Origin: Enterocloster hominis (ex Liu et al. 2021)
GTDB taxonomy: Bacteria; Bacillota; Clostridia; Lachnospirales; Lachnospiraceae
Length of the DNA stretch: 64,000 nucleotides
Direction: 5' to 3'
NCBI GenBank assembly: GCA_014385265.1
Contig: JACRTJ010000005.1
Location: 62,001-126,000 of the forward strand
The position numbers were made by a program, and so were the translations under genes. Below are positions 52,786 to 62,077 of this stretch, in pieces; within the stretch, counting starts at the first letter, position 1, and the number at the start of each line of letters is the position of its first letter. The notes under the pieces are model-generated. The model ran no database searches. It saw nothing but the letters and a program-made list of their open reading frames with translations, and was not told where the DNA came from.

Positions 52786-53241
52786 TTAAACTTCTCTTAT
52801 GGGAAAATACAGATAGCTCTTTCCCGTTGCAGGGTCAGTGTAATCATGAACAGCTCCAGCCAGAGAAATCCCATCCTCGCTCATCTGTCTGATGATTTTT
52901 TCAAACGCTCCCTTATGATTTTCCGCGACCATATATTCATAACCAGGTACTATCCATTTCGTCCAGCCATCAGGTGCTTCCGCATGATCGTCACACTCCA
53001 CTCCCGCCAGATACAGGCCTTTACGGAAGCCGTCCTCCCACGGTTTAAATGAACGGGAACTATCCGACATGGCACCCCATATCCCCACAATACTTCCTTT
53101 TGCGTCTCTCTTTGCCAGATGCGCGATTTCACTAAAATGGCTGTCTGCGTCATACCACAGTTTCTGGATAAAGCCGTCGCCGTCTGATGTTGATCCCTCT
53201 TTTCCAATGACAACAAATTTTTCCTTTATCACCTTAACCAT
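52786..53241 (-). CDS. GyrI-like small-molecule-binding domain protein
   Basis: A 151-residue stand-alone protein resembling the GyrI/AraC effector-binding fold. Evidence is length, the early FVVIGKEGS strand, and the pattern of Trp/Gly residues with GWTKWIVPGYEYMVAE near residue 95 and the C-terminal YLYFPIREV, which is a typical GyrI-like end. No DNA-binding domain is fused. A tract of nine G precedes the start (see findings). It lies between the nuclease and GrpB genes in the AT-rich patch. Confidence 0.65.
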   Translation of the reverse strand: MVKVIKEKFVVIGKEGSTSDGDGFIQKLWYDADSHFSEIAHLAKRDAKGSIVGIWGAMSDSSRSFKPWEDGFRKGLYLAGVECDDHAEAPDGWTKWIVPGYEYMVAENHKGAFEKIIRQMSEDGISLAGAVHDYTDPATGKSYLYFPIREV

Positions 53242-53302
53242 TCCTTATCTCCCCCCCCCGGGGCATCCTTCATTCCGAAACCAGCGCTTCAGAGTCTGGC
53301 TG

Positions 53303-53851
53303 TTATGATACTGGGGCTCCAGATTTCCATCTATCTGCTTCCCTTAATAAACACTCAATCAGTCCCTGCTTGCCCTCAGTATAACTTTTCCGGTCATCTG
53401 GGAACTGTGCCGCTAATTTTTTCTTACATTCGTCATATATCATTGCTTTTTCCGGATAAGTGTTCAGATAGTCCCTAAAGCTGATGTAATGATTCCATTC
53501 CATTTCACGCCACTTAACTACATGGATATGGTGGGTTCGCGTATCATTTTGAAAATCCCCCATCACAAACAGCATCTGCCCTTTAACATCCTCTCCCCGG
53601 TAAATAATACCGTGCTGTTTTAATAATTCAATATACGGCAAAATATCATTCAATTCTCCAACGCCGACTGCGATATCAATAATGGGTTTTGCATGTATGC
53701 TCTGAATGGCGGTACTTCCAACATGCTGGATATCAATGGCCGCATCGTTTAAAAGTTCAAATAAGATCCCGATCATTTCTTTTGCATTCTGATCCCATTC
53801 TTCCTGATGAGGTATTAATTTCACCGTCCCCCGCTTCAACCCTGTCATCAT
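53303..53851 (-). CDS. GrpB/UPF0157 family nucleotidyltransferase-like protein
   Basis: A 182-residue GrpB-family protein (nucleotidyltransferase superfamily). VGSTAIQSIHAKPIIDIAVGV near residue 42 is the characteristic G-S plus D-x-(V/A) active-site motif. Later, a THHIHVV stretch near residue 115 and FRDYLNTYP are also family-typical. Function of the family is unknown; some members are fused to CoaE. Single gene with its own candidate promoter. Confidence 0.88.
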   Translation of the reverse strand: MMTGLKRGTVKLIPHQEEWDQNAKEMIGILFELLNDAAIDIQHVGSTAIQSIHAKPIIDIAVGVGELNDILPYIELLKQHGIIYRGEDVKGQMLFVMGDFQNDTRTHHIHVVKWREMEWNHYISFRDYLNTYPEKAMIYDECKKKLAAQFPDDRKSYTEGKQGLIECLLREADRWKSGAPVS

Positions 53852-53917
53852 ACCTTAACCTCCATGAATTCCAGTCTGGCTTTCTTCTATTTCCCGATCT
53901 GCTGTGATTTCGGTTTT

Positions 53918-53946
53918 ATTATAGCACAACTCCAGAAGCGGCAAAA
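53918..53946 (-). promoter_or_regulatory. Candidate promoter of the GrpB-family gene
   Basis: On the minus strand: TTTTGC, 17 bases, TATAAT, about 67 bases before the start. Good -10, poor -35. Confidence 0.4.
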
Positions 53947-54028
53947 TGTTTTTCCTGGCACAGATATCTATAAACTAATGAAAAAATGAGAGCTGGAGCT
54001 TTCCATACAGCGGCTTCCTCATCCCCAG

Positions 54029-54057
54029 TTGACACAAATGGGGATCCGGGGTATATT
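54029..54057 (+). promoter_or_regulatory. Strong promoter of the DUF5722-like gene
   Basis: Perfect TTGACA, 17 bases, TATATT, about 30 bases before the ATG at 54087. The best promoter on the plus strand of the window. Confidence 0.8.
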
Positions 54058-54086
54058 GTAAGTATAAATAAGAAAGGGGATTCCAT

Positions 54087-55202
54087 ATGAGACTTATGAA
54101 AAAACTAACCGCCTTTATGACGGCGGCCGTTCTCTGCCTGGGCTCTGTGATGCCGGCCTACGCGGATTTTTACCGTCAGCCGTCTAATATAAAGGGCGTG
54201 CTCATCAACAGCGAAAGCGAGGTAGCTGATGTAGTGGAGGTGGGAGCCTCCCAGGTGGTCTGCAACTTTCCCATGTCCTGGGCCTTCCAGCCTAATATGA
54301 TGAACGCTTACGGAAGCTTCCTGCGGGCCATGGACAATGCCGGGATCACCGTTACCATGATCGTTTTAAACGACTGGAACGCAGCGGCCTATAAGCCGGA
54401 GCTGCTGCCTGTATCCGCCCCTGTGGCCGGAGTCAGCTATTATGGCTTCAATACCTTAAATGAGCAGGGCGTCCAGGCCATCCGGGACACCGCCGGGATC
54501 CTGACCAGCAATTTCGGGAACCTGGTATCCAACTGGGTCATCGGCAACGAGGTCAACGACGGTCAGGTATGGAACTACTTAGGCTCCATGGACATTGACA
54601 CCTACTGCTCCAACTATGCCACCTCCTTCCGTACCTGGTATGACACCATCAAGGCCTCCAATTCCCTGGCCCGGGTGTATATGCCCTTTGATTTCCGCTG
54701 GAACTGCGGCCAGTTGGAGGGCTTTAAGTACGGCGTCATGGACATGCTCCCCAGGCTCAACGCCCTGTTAAAGGATACGGACTACGGAATCGCATGGCAC
54801 GCATATCCGGAGACCTTCACCGATCCTGTATTTTCCGATGATATCCACGTACTTGATACCCCAGATACGTATATTATCAATCTGAAAAACCTTCATGTGC
54901 TCACGGATTATATGCAGCAGCCGGATATGCTCTCTCCCGAGGGGAAGGTCCGCCATCTGATCCTCTCCGAACAGGGCTTCACCTCCGACTCTCCGGAGCG
55001 GGGCGGCCAGGTCCTGGAGCTCCAGGCCCAGTCCATCGCCGAGGCCTACCAGGCGGCCAAGGCCAACCCTTATGTGGAAGGCTTTTTCTTAAACCGCATG
55101 CACGACGAGCCTTCTCTTCTGGGCGCCCACTACGCCTTCGGTCTCATCGGCACTGACGGGACAAAGAAGCCAGCCTGGCAGATGTATAAAGATCTCCAGT
55201 AA
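54087..55202 (+). CDS. Secreted DUF5722-like glycoside-hydrolase-fold protein
   Basis: A 371-residue exported protein. A signal peptide with an Ala-Tyr-Ala-Asp cleavage site ends near residue 26. The rest looks like a TIM-barrel hydrolase of the DUF5722 type. Glu155 in the strand-4-like GNEVN motif and Glu295 in LSEQG are placed as the acid/base and nucleophile of clan GH-A retaining glycosidases (inferred from pattern). GAATC-rich substrate residues include HAYPE near residue 238. The strong promoter upstream suggests high expression. Sugar substrate unknown. Confidence 0.75.
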   Translation: MRLMKKLTAFMTAAVLCLGSVMPAYADFYRQPSNIKGVLINSESEVADVVEVGASQVVCNFPMSWAFQPNMMNAYGSFLRAMDNAGITVTMIVLNDWNAAAYKPELLPVSAPVAGVSYYGFNTLNEQGVQAIRDTAGILTSNFGNLVSNWVIGNEVNDGQVWNYLGSMDIDTYCSNYATSFRTWYDTIKASNSLARVYMPFDFRWNCGQLEGFKYGVMDMLPRLNALLKDTDYGIAWHAYPETFTDPVFSDDIHVLDTPDTYIINLKNLHVLTDYMQQPDMLSPEGKVRHLILSEQGFTSDSPERGGQVLELQAQSIAEAYQAAKANPYVEGFFLNRMHDEPSLLGAHYAFGLIGTDGTKKPAWQMYKDLQ

Positions 55203-55223
55203 AACGAAAAAAAGGGATCCGGC

Positions 55224-55823
55224 CTACCGGCACAGCCTGGGGTCCACCTCCAGGTACTGCTCCAGGATCCGGATCCCCTCCTGAAACTGATTTTTATGGG
55301 TTCCAAAGGTCTCGCTCCTGCACAGGAAAAAACCAGCCTTTAAATACAGGCCAACAGCCTCGTAGCTCCAGGGCTGGGTGTGCAGAAAGACCGGGACCTC
55401 TCCCCGGCCTGCGAATACCCGCAGGGCCTCTCGGACCAGGGCAGTTCCAATGCCCTGGCCTTTTTTTGCATCCCGCACTGCCAGCCAGTGAAGGGAGGGA
55501 ATAAGGCTCCCATCCGTTCCCGCCTCTGTCCATGCCATGCAGACGCCGTCTGCTTCTTTGTCCATGCTTTCTGCAAACAGGCACCGGAAGGAAAGCTCCT
55601 CTTTCCGGTCCCCATATTCCTGTAAAAACCATGCCTCTGTCTGCTCCAGTGTCATGTCCCCAAACTCCCCGGCCTCCTTCTGGATCCTGGCCCAGTTTTT
55701 CTGGTCTCCTTCCCGCCAGGTACGCAGACGGTATCCTGGAGGCACACAGACCGGCAGCAGACACTGCCGGTTCCCGTCCCACTTCATGATCAGGTCCTTA
55801 TACGGAATACTCTTGTCTAACAT
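55224..55823 (-). CDS. GNAT-family N-acetyltransferase
   Basis: A 199-residue GNAT protein. The acetyl-CoA-binding motif A appears as LAVRDAKKGQGIGTALVREAL near residue 115 (Q-x-x-G-x-G type) followed by the motif B strand and VGLYLKAGFF. The substrate is unknown. Its ATG touches the stop of the MATE gene, so it is the last gene of the glycerophosphodiester operon. Confidence 0.87.
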   Translation of the reverse strand: MLDKSIPYKDLIMKWDGNRQCLLPVCVPPGYRLRTWREGDQKNWARIQKEAGEFGDMTLEQTEAWFLQEYGDRKEELSFRCLFAESMDKEADGVCMAWTEAGTDGSLIPSLHWLAVRDAKKGQGIGTALVREALRVFAGRGEVPVFLHTQPWSYEAVGLYLKAGFFLCRSETFGTHKNQFQEGIRILEQYLEVDPRLCR

Positions 55824-57176
55824 TCAGCTTTCCTCCCTGGATTTTTTATAATAGAGACAAAGGAGCGTCAGCGCCAGAAGCCAGGCCAGGGGCGTGGAAA
55901 AGCAGATTCCCGCGTAGCCGAAGGGCAGCAGGAGCGCACAGCCGCCCCACCGGGCCGCCAGCTCCAGGACTCCTCCTGCCATGGGCACCAGAGCCTCTCC
56001 CATGCCCTGGAGGGAGCTGCGGACGATCTGGAGAGCGCACAGAGCCATAGAAAACACGCCGATGATCACCAGATATGTATACCCGTACTCCACGATCACC
56101 GGATCATAGGGCTCCAGAAACAGCCGGATCATCTGGCGTCCGAAACACACATTGAGGACCAGCATTCCCAAAGCCGCAGCCCCTCCCATTTTCAGACTGG
56201 AGACGATGCCCTGGCGGATCCGGTCCGGCCGTCCGGCTCCATAATTCTGACCGCAGTACACCTCCATGGCCGCAGCCAGGGTCGTAAAGGGCTGGGTCAC
56301 CAGGTTTTCCACCTTCCCGGCTGCCGTGTATCCGGCGATCACCGCCGAGCCGAAGCCGTTTAAGTAGGCCTGGAGGATCATGATCCCCACTGCTGTCACG
56401 GAAAACTGGAGTGCCATGGGAAGGCCGATCCTTAAGTGCTTCCAGCCCTGGGAAAGACTTTGAGACCAGTGCCTCCGTTCCGGCCAGATGTCCGGATATT
56501 TCCTCCATGCGTACCAATGGCAGAGGACCGCGGAAGCCAGCTGGGCCAGAACCGTGGCTGCGGCCGCCCCCTCCACGCCTCCGTGAAATACCAGGACTGC
56601 CGCCAGATCCAGGACCACGTTGAGGACAGAAGAAAAAATAAGGAAATACAGAGGTGTGCGGCTGTCCCCCACGGCCCTCAGGATCCCTGCGATCATATTG
56701 TAGTAGATGGCGGCTCCCAGACCGCCGAAAATAATGCCGATATAGCCGGAGGCGTACTGGAAAATATCCTCCGGCGTATTCATGAGCCGAAGAAGGGGAT
56801 CTGCCCCGACCGTACTTAAAAGGGTCATGACTGCCGTCACCGCCGCACACAGCCAGCCACAGGCCGCAGCCGAGGTACGGATCTGCTCTTTGTCCCCGGC
56901 TCCGGCCCGTTGGGCGATGACCACGGAAAAGCCGCTGGTGATCCCGGTGGCAAAGCCGATGACCAGAAAGCTCATGGCCCCCGTGGCTCCCACTCCCGCC
57001 AGCTCCTTTACTCCCACCAGACGGCCCACGATCACTGCGTCAGCCATGCTGTATATCTGCTGGAACAGGCTTCCTATAAAAAGAGGGATAGAAAACCGTA
57101 AAATGGCTTTCCAGGGCACCTGGACCGTCATGGTTTCTATCCCCCGCATTTCTTTCTTTTCTACTTCCGCTCCCAT
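55824..57176 (-). CDS. MATE-family efflux transporter
   Basis: A 450-residue MATE transporter with twelve predicted helices in two halves, the normal size. IPLFIGSLFQQIYSMADAVIVGRLVG near residue 28 is the family N-terminal signature (Q, D, G-R-L), and the second half repeats it less closely. It exports drugs or metabolites against sodium or protons. I chose the start at 57176, with GGAGG five bases upstream; the gene overlaps the end of the preceding phosphodiesterase gene by 16 bases. Confidence 0.9.
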   Translation of the reverse strand: MGAEVEKKEMRGIETMTVQVPWKAILRFSIPLFIGSLFQQIYSMADAVIVGRLVGVKELAGVGATGAMSFLVIGFATGITSGFSVVIAQRAGAGDKEQIRTSAAACGWLCAAVTAVMTLLSTVGADPLLRLMNTPEDIFQYASGYIGIIFGGLGAAIYYNMIAGILRAVGDSRTPLYFLIFSSVLNVVLDLAAVLVFHGGVEGAAAATVLAQLASAVLCHWYAWRKYPDIWPERRHWSQSLSQGWKHLRIGLPMALQFSVTAVGIMILQAYLNGFGSAVIAGYTAAGKVENLVTQPFTTLAAAMEVYCGQNYGAGRPDRIRQGIVSSLKMGGAAALGMLVLNVCFGRQMIRLFLEPYDPVIVEYGYTYLVIIGVFSMALCALQIVRSSLQGMGEALVPMAGGVLELAARWGGCALLLPFGYAGICFSTPLAWLLALTLLCLYYKKSREES

Positions 57177-58132
57177 TTCTGCCTCCATTTCCTGTACTGC
57201 CCGAGACAGTTGGTCTTAAAGCCGTCCACCTCCAGATGGTCCAGGGCTTCCCACCAGTCCGGCGTGTCTCCCAGGTTGGAAAAGACCTGGATCCCTTTCT
57301 GGTGCAGATACTCCACCTCTTCGCTGCCAAAGCTCCCTGCATTCAGTCCCACCTCATAAAAATCCCCCCTGTCCAGCATCTCCTTCTGCTCATCCTTCAA
57401 GAAGCGGATGTTGGCTCCCAGCCGGAGACCCTCTGGCTTTTTATGGCTCCGGCACCAGTCCTGGATCTCCCAGACCACCTCCTCCATTCCGGAGAAGATA
57501 ATGCACCGGTCTGCTGCATGGCACTTTTCCGCCATCTGGATCACTGCCCCTGCGATCCCTCTTTCCTTCAGCTCCACCTCAGCAAAAAAGCCCTCCGGCT
57601 GCGTCCGGAGCCATTGGAAGAACTCCCGGAGACTTAAGATCCGCTCCAGCCTTCCGTCCTCCAGGCACCGCCGTTCATACTCCTCCTTATACCGCCGGTA
57701 CACGGCTGACAGGACCTGTTCCTCGTTCTCCGCCCGGCTTTCAAACCGTTCCATCTGGTAAAGGACCTCCTGCTCCGGCGCCACAGCCCAGGGATAATAA
57801 TACTGCTTCTCGTTGGAGTATCCGCCCTCCGGGAACCGCTTCAGCAGATGGCCGCCAAAGGGAAGGCGCACCTGGCTCAGCTTTTCCCAGGTCATATCCT
57901 TTACCTTGCCGCTGCTATACGGCCCCTGCCAGCCCATGGTAAGCCGCCTGACATCTGCATCGTGGAATACCACCAGCTTTCCGTCCCTGGTCCTGCGGAC
58001 GTCCATTTCCACGCCTCCGGCCCCCAGGGCCGCCGCCTCCTCAAAGGCTGTGAGAGAATTTTCCGGCCCGGCCTCCATACAGCCTCTGTGGGCGATGGGG
58101 CAGGGCCGTCCTTCCTTCCTAAAATCAGCCAT
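57161..58132 (-). CDS. Glycerophosphodiester phosphodiesterase (GDPD family, larger type)
   Basis: A 323-residue GDPD-fold enzyme that cleaves glycerophosphodiesters to glycerol-3-phosphate and an alcohol. Catalytic and metal residues are visible: IAHRG near residue 13, PENSLTAF, and GGVEMDVRRTRDGKLVVFHD (Glu/Asp metal ligands and catalytic His). A large insertion of roughly 100 residues (about 75-175, charged) sits before the second half. VQVFSNLGD-like end regions follow. The start at 58132 has GGGAG upstream and lies within the permease 3' end. No signal peptide. Confidence 0.87.
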   Translation of the reverse strand: MADFRKEGRPCPIAHRGCMEAGPENSLTAFEEAAALGAGGVEMDVRRTRDGKLVVFHDADVRRLTMGWQGPYSSGKVKDMTWEKLSQVRLPFGGHLLKRFPEGGYSNEKQYYYPWAVAPEQEVLYQMERFESRAENEEQVLSAVYRRYKEEYERRCLEDGRLERILSLREFFQWLRTQPEGFFAEVELKERGIAGAVIQMAEKCHAADRCIIFSGMEEVVWEIQDWCRSHKKPEGLRLGANIRFLKDEQKEMLDRGDFYEVGLNAGSFGSEEVEYLHQKGIQVFSNLGDTPDWWEALDHLEVDGFKTNCLGQYRKWRQKWERK

Positions 58133-58973
58133 TTCCTTTCTCCCATTCATTTTCTTTCATATTGGTGTACACATAGACCGCCGCCGACAGCACGGAGAAC
58201 AGGAACATGATCACCGACAGGGCCGCTGCCTTTTCATAGTGGCCGTTGTTGAACTGGGTGTACAGGGAAATTCCCATCATCTGGGGATTATTCCCGTCCA
58301 TGAGATACGGTGTTGTGAAGGAGCTGATATTGCTCATGAACACGAAGGTGGCCGCCACGAAAAGATCCCGGTAGGTCAAAGGCAGAATCATCTGCCTCAG
58401 GATCCGGAACCGCTCCGCTCCTGCGTCCCTGGCCGCCTCAATGGTGGAATCCGGGATTTTGGAGAGGGCAGCCGCCATCAGCATGGTGGCAAAGGGAATG
58501 TTAAACCACAGATTCATCAGCACGATCCCCTTTCCATTGTACATAAGTCCCAGCTGCAGGTTCATTCCCAGAAGCCGGGAGATCCGGTTGATCAGCCCGG
58601 AATCACGGATCACGGTGATCATGCCGTTGACTGCCACCAGACCCGGAATAAACCGTGGCAGCAGATACAGCCGCCCGATCATCCGGCTGGCCCAGCTGTT
58701 GGAAAACCGCAGATAAATAGCCAGGAAATACGAGATCCCGATGGCCAGGACCACAGTTACGATCACGATCTGGAGCGTATACAGGATATTCCTCCTCTGG
58801 ATCGGGTCGGTAAAGAAGTAAATGTAATTATCCAGGCCCCAGCCGCCCTCCTCCAGCTGGAAGCTGCGGAGGAGGCTGGCCGCAATGGGATAGAATACGA
58901 CTCCCGCCAGGATGATCAGGGAAGGAAGGATCAGCAGATAGGGAAACAGCTTTCCCAGGGTCTTTTGTCTCAT
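58125..58973 (-). CDS. ABC importer permease, polyamine/iron/phosphonate-type (PotB-like)
   Basis: A 282-residue permease with six helices. The coupling loop EAARDAGAERFRILRQMILPLTYRD near residue 185 is the EAA motif of binding-protein-dependent permeases. AAGGAG precedes the start at 58973. It partners the permease at 61238-62077 and lies 20 bases after the binding-protein gene. Confidence 0.88.
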   Translation of the reverse strand: MRQKTLGKLFPYLLILPSLIILAGVVFYPIAASLLRSFQLEEGGWGLDNYIYFFTDPIQRRNILYTLQIVIVTVVLAIGISYFLAIYLRFSNSWASRMIGRLYLLPRFIPGLVAVNGMITVIRDSGLINRISRLLGMNLQLGLMYNGKGIVLMNLWFNIPFATMLMAAALSKIPDSTIEAARDAGAERFRILRQMILPLTYRDLFVAATFVFMSNISSFTTPYLMDGNNPQMMGISLYTQFNNGHYEKAAALSVIMFLFSVLSAAVYVYTNMKENEWEKGNG

Positions 58974-58992
58974 GTTCTGTCTCTCCTTACGC

Positions 58993-60180
58993 TTATTCAA
59001 GAGTTCCGATCTGGCTGTCCCATTCCTCGTAAAGCTCGGTTCCCAGATTTCCCAGGCTTCCGATGCGGAATTCCTCGATCTTCAGATCCTCGATGGTCTT
59101 TGTCAGCTCCTGATCCAGAAGGCCAAAGTCGATGACCGGGATCGCTGCCATGGAATCCAGGGCAATGTTCTGGGCCTCGGGAGTCAGCATGTAGTTGAGG
59201 AAGGCATAGGCTCCGTCCTGATCGGATCCGATGGACGGGATCCCCAGCACCACCGGGCTTCCGGTGAAGGACGGATCGATCTGGGTGATCTTAATGGATT
59301 CCGGGAGCGTTCCCTGCTTCATCTGGGTGATGGCCATATCGGCCCAGGCCGGGATCATGTCCACCTCCTTATTGGCCAGAAGATCCAGGGTCCCCTGGTT
59401 CTTATTGGGGTATACCACCTTGCCGGAGGATTTATACATATAGGGATGGAGCTCCTTTAAAAGCTCAAAGCCCTGGCCCCACTGCTCCTTGTTGGCCGGA
59501 TCGGAGGAGGTGAGCGCCGACTCGTCCATGAAATTATAAATGCTGGTGGTCACAAAGGAGCCGCCTGCACCGCCGGAGGACGGGGTATTGTAGGCGAAAC
59601 GGCCCGGATGTTCCTTGATCCACTGGTAAAGCTCCTCCGCTGTCTCAGGCGGATTTTCCACCGTTTCCGAATTATAGGCCAGGACCACTGTGGTCCCTCT
59701 GTACGGCATCACCAGGTCGTTCCGGAAAGTGGATTCCACCTGGAGAGTGTCTATATTGGGGATCTTGCTCTTATCCAGGGGAACAAAGAAATCCTCTCCG
59801 CCTTCGTCCACGTATTTCGTCACCTCGTCGCCGCCCAGCTCGATCACATCGTAATCCGTATCCGTCTGGCCCGCCTTTTTCGCGGCTACCACACGCTCAA
59901 ACAGCCCCTGGGCTCCGGTTCCCGAGGTGATAAACTGAAGCTCTGCCGTATACTGATCCTGGGATGCGTTAAACTGCTGGATCTGCTTTTCAAACTGTAC
60001 CCGCACATTATCAGAGCCTCCAGCCCAAACGGTCACCACCGGCTTTCCGGCAGACGCAGTGCTCCCCGATGCACTGGCGCTGGTGGAGCAGCCGGTCATC
60101 AGCATGGCTCCCACAGACACAGCCAGGGCCATCACAGCAGTTTTCTTTCCGCAGCTTACGATCTTACAATTTTTCATCAT
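58993..60180 (-). CDS. Extracellular substrate-binding lipoprotein (family 1-like)
   Basis: A 395-residue binding protein. The start at 60180 follows GAGGAG; the signal peptide ends in the MTGC lipobox, followed by a Ser/Ala-rich linker. The body resembles PotD/AfuA/family-1 extracellular binding proteins, with VWAGGSDNVRVQFEKQIQQFNAS as the start of the first lobe. Two GDPDs in the operon suggest the ligand is a glycerophosphodiester or related phosphate compound. Confidence 0.85.
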   Translation of the reverse strand: MMKNCKIVSCGKKTAVMALAVSVGAMLMTGCSTSASASGSTASAGKPVVTVWAGGSDNVRVQFEKQIQQFNASQDQYTAELQFITSGTGAQGLFERVVAAKKAGQTDTDYDVIELGGDEVTKYVDEGGEDFFVPLDKSKIPNIDTLQVESTFRNDLVMPYRGTTVVLAYNSETVENPPETAEELYQWIKEHPGRFAYNTPSSGGAGGSFVTTSIYNFMDESALTSSDPANKEQWGQGFELLKELHPYMYKSSGKVVYPNKNQGTLDLLANKEVDMIPAWADMAITQMKQGTLPESIKITQIDPSFTGSPVVLGIPSIGSDQDGAYAFLNYMLTPEAQNIALDSMAAIPVIDFGLLDQELTKTIEDLKIEEFRIGSLGNLGTELYEEWDSQIGTLE

Positions 60181-60248
60181 CTTTCTCCTCTTTTTTGATT
60201 TCTCATTCATGGTTCATGATTTTATATAAAACTCCCGTCTGCTTCCCA

Positions 60249-61226
60249 TCAGGCGCAGTACTGGAAGGTTTTCGCGAAGGAAAGGGATACCCGGTCCTTC
60301 ATATGGAGCTGGTCGGCCACATTTCTGGCCACATAGGTCTTGATCACCTGGCGGTTTTCCACCTCCACATTGACCTCCACAAAATGGCCCAGGACCATGA
60401 TGGTCCTCACGTCTCCGGAGAGCTGCCCCTGGACCTCTCCTCTGGTGATGGTCACGTCCTCCGGACGCACAGCCACAGAGCTTCCGTCCTGCTTTGTCAG
60501 GAAATTCATTTCTCCAATGAAGGAAGCCACAAACCGGGTGGCCGGATGATCGTAGATCTCCGTGGGGGTTCCGATCTGCTCGATAAAGCCCTTGTTCATG
60601 ACAACGATCCGGTGGGACAAAGCCATGGCCTCCTCCTGGTCATGGGTCACAAACACCACCGTGATATTCAATTCCTCCTGGATCCGCTTCAGCTCCTCCC
60701 GCATCTGGGCCCGGATCTTGGCGTCCAGGGCAGAAAAGGGCTCGTCCAGGAGAAGGACTGACGGCTTTAACAGCAGGGCTCTGGCAATGGCGATCCTCTG
60801 CTGCTGTCCGCCGGAAAGCTGGCCCGGATACTTCTTCTCATAGCCGGTCATGTTCACCAGCTTAAGCCCCCGCTCTACCTCGCTCTTGATCTCGTTTTTT
60901 GGGACCTTCTTGATCTCCAGACCGAAGGCAAGATTTTCATATACAGTCATATGAGGCCAGAGGTTGTAGCTCTGGAACACCATGGCGGTGGGACGCTTTT
61001 CCGGCGGAAGGTCCTTTACGGATTCCCCGTCGATGAGAATGTCTCCCTTATCGATGTCCAGAAATCCTCCCAGTGTCCGCAGGATCGTGGATTTTCCGCA
61101 GCCGGAGGGCCCTAACATGGTCACAAACTCTCCCTCGTACACATCGATGTTGATATTTTCCACGCCGTCCCCGTTTTTATATTTCTTCTCCATACCAGTG
61201 ATCTGGAGCTTTACTTTTCTTTCCAT
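60249..61226 (-). CDS. ABC importer ATPase, PotA/UgpC-like
   Basis: A 325-residue ATPase. Walker A GPSGCGKSTILRTL near residue 39, signature LSGGQQQRIAIARAL near residue 137 and Walker B LLLDEPFSALD are intact. The last 85 residues are a TOBE-like regulatory domain (VAVRPEDVTI). It powers both permeases of the operon and lies between permease and binding protein. Confidence 0.92.
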   Translation of the reverse strand: MERKVKLQITGMEKKYKNGDGVENINIDVYEGEFVTMLGPSGCGKSTILRTLGGFLDIDKGDILIDGESVKDLPPEKRPTAMVFQSYNLWPHMTVYENLAFGLEIKKVPKNEIKSEVERGLKLVNMTGYEKKYPGQLSGGQQQRIAIARALLLKPSVLLLDEPFSALDAKIRAQMREELKRIQEELNITVVFVTHDQEEAMALSHRIVVMNKGFIEQIGTPTEIYDHPATRFVASFIGEMNFLTKQDGSSVAVRPEDVTITRGEVQGQLSGDVRTIMVLGHFVEVNVEVENRQVIKTYVARNVADQLHMKDRVSLSFAKTFQYCA

Positions 61227-61237
61227 TTCAATTCCTC

Positions 61238-62077
61238 CTATTTCATCCCATAGCCCTGGGAAAGATTATCTGCATTGATGTATTTCCGCATAAGGAACAG
61301 GATCAGCACGGTGGGTATGATCAGGATCAGTGACAGCACCGGTCCCGCCGTCAGCGGATATTCCATGATGACTCCGTAGAGCTCCACCGGCATGGTCTTC
61401 ACCTGGGGGAAGCCCACCAGCAGCGTTCCCTGGGCCTCCTCCAGGGATCCCAGGAAGGTGAACACACTGGCAACGGCAATGCCCGGCATGGCCAGCGGAA
61501 GCGTGATCCGGAAAAATGTCCGGAAGGGGCCGGCCCCGGCGTCCCTGGCAGATTCCTCCTGCTGCCTGTACACGCCCCGGAAGGCTCCCGACGGGATCCA
61601 TGTCATAAACATCATGGAGTTCAGCACATGGATGATGATCACGCCCACAAAGGTCCCCATGAGGTTCAGCCGGTAGAACAGGATACCGATGGAGATGTAC
61701 AGCCCCATCCTGGGATACGCGTTGCTTAAGAGAAACGATAGCAGGAACACCCGCTTTCCTTTGAAATTATACCGGGCCAGGGCGTAAGCCGCAGGAATGC
61801 AGATCAGCAGGGACACTGCTGTCACAATGGCCGCCAGCACAAAGGAGGTGGCAATGGAACTCAGAAGACTTCCCTGTCCCAGAACGAACTCCCACCAGCG
61901 GAAGCCGAATTTCTGGGGAATGATGGCCGGGACCTCGTACTTATCCGCAAAGGCCAGCATGCACAGGTTCATTAACGGCAGATAGAAGAACAGGACAAAG
62001 ATCCCAAACAGGATGTACTGGAAAAAATTCTTTTTTCCTACGGTATAGTAAAAGGCCTTGGGAGACATGAGCTTCAT
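61238..62077 (-). CDS. ABC importer permease, PotC-like
   Basis: A 279-residue permease with six helices and the EAA-type loop EESARDAGAGPFRTFFRITLPLAMPG near residue 180. It overlaps the small phosphodiesterase gene by four bases and lies 12 bases before the ATPase gene. Confidence 0.9.
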   Translation of the reverse strand: MKLMSPKAFYYTVGKKNFFQYILFGIFVLFFYLPLMNLCMLAFADKYEVPAIIPQKFGFRWWEFVLGQGSLLSSIATSFVLAAIVTAVSLLICIPAAYALARYNFKGKRVFLLSFLLSNAYPRMGLYISIGILFYRLNLMGTFVGVIIIHVLNSMMFMTWIPSGAFRGVYRQQEESARDAGAGPFRTFFRITLPLAMPGIAVASVFTFLGSLEEAQGTLLVGFPQVKTMPVELYGVIMEYPLTAGPVLSLILIIPTVLILFLMRKYINADNLSQGYGMK

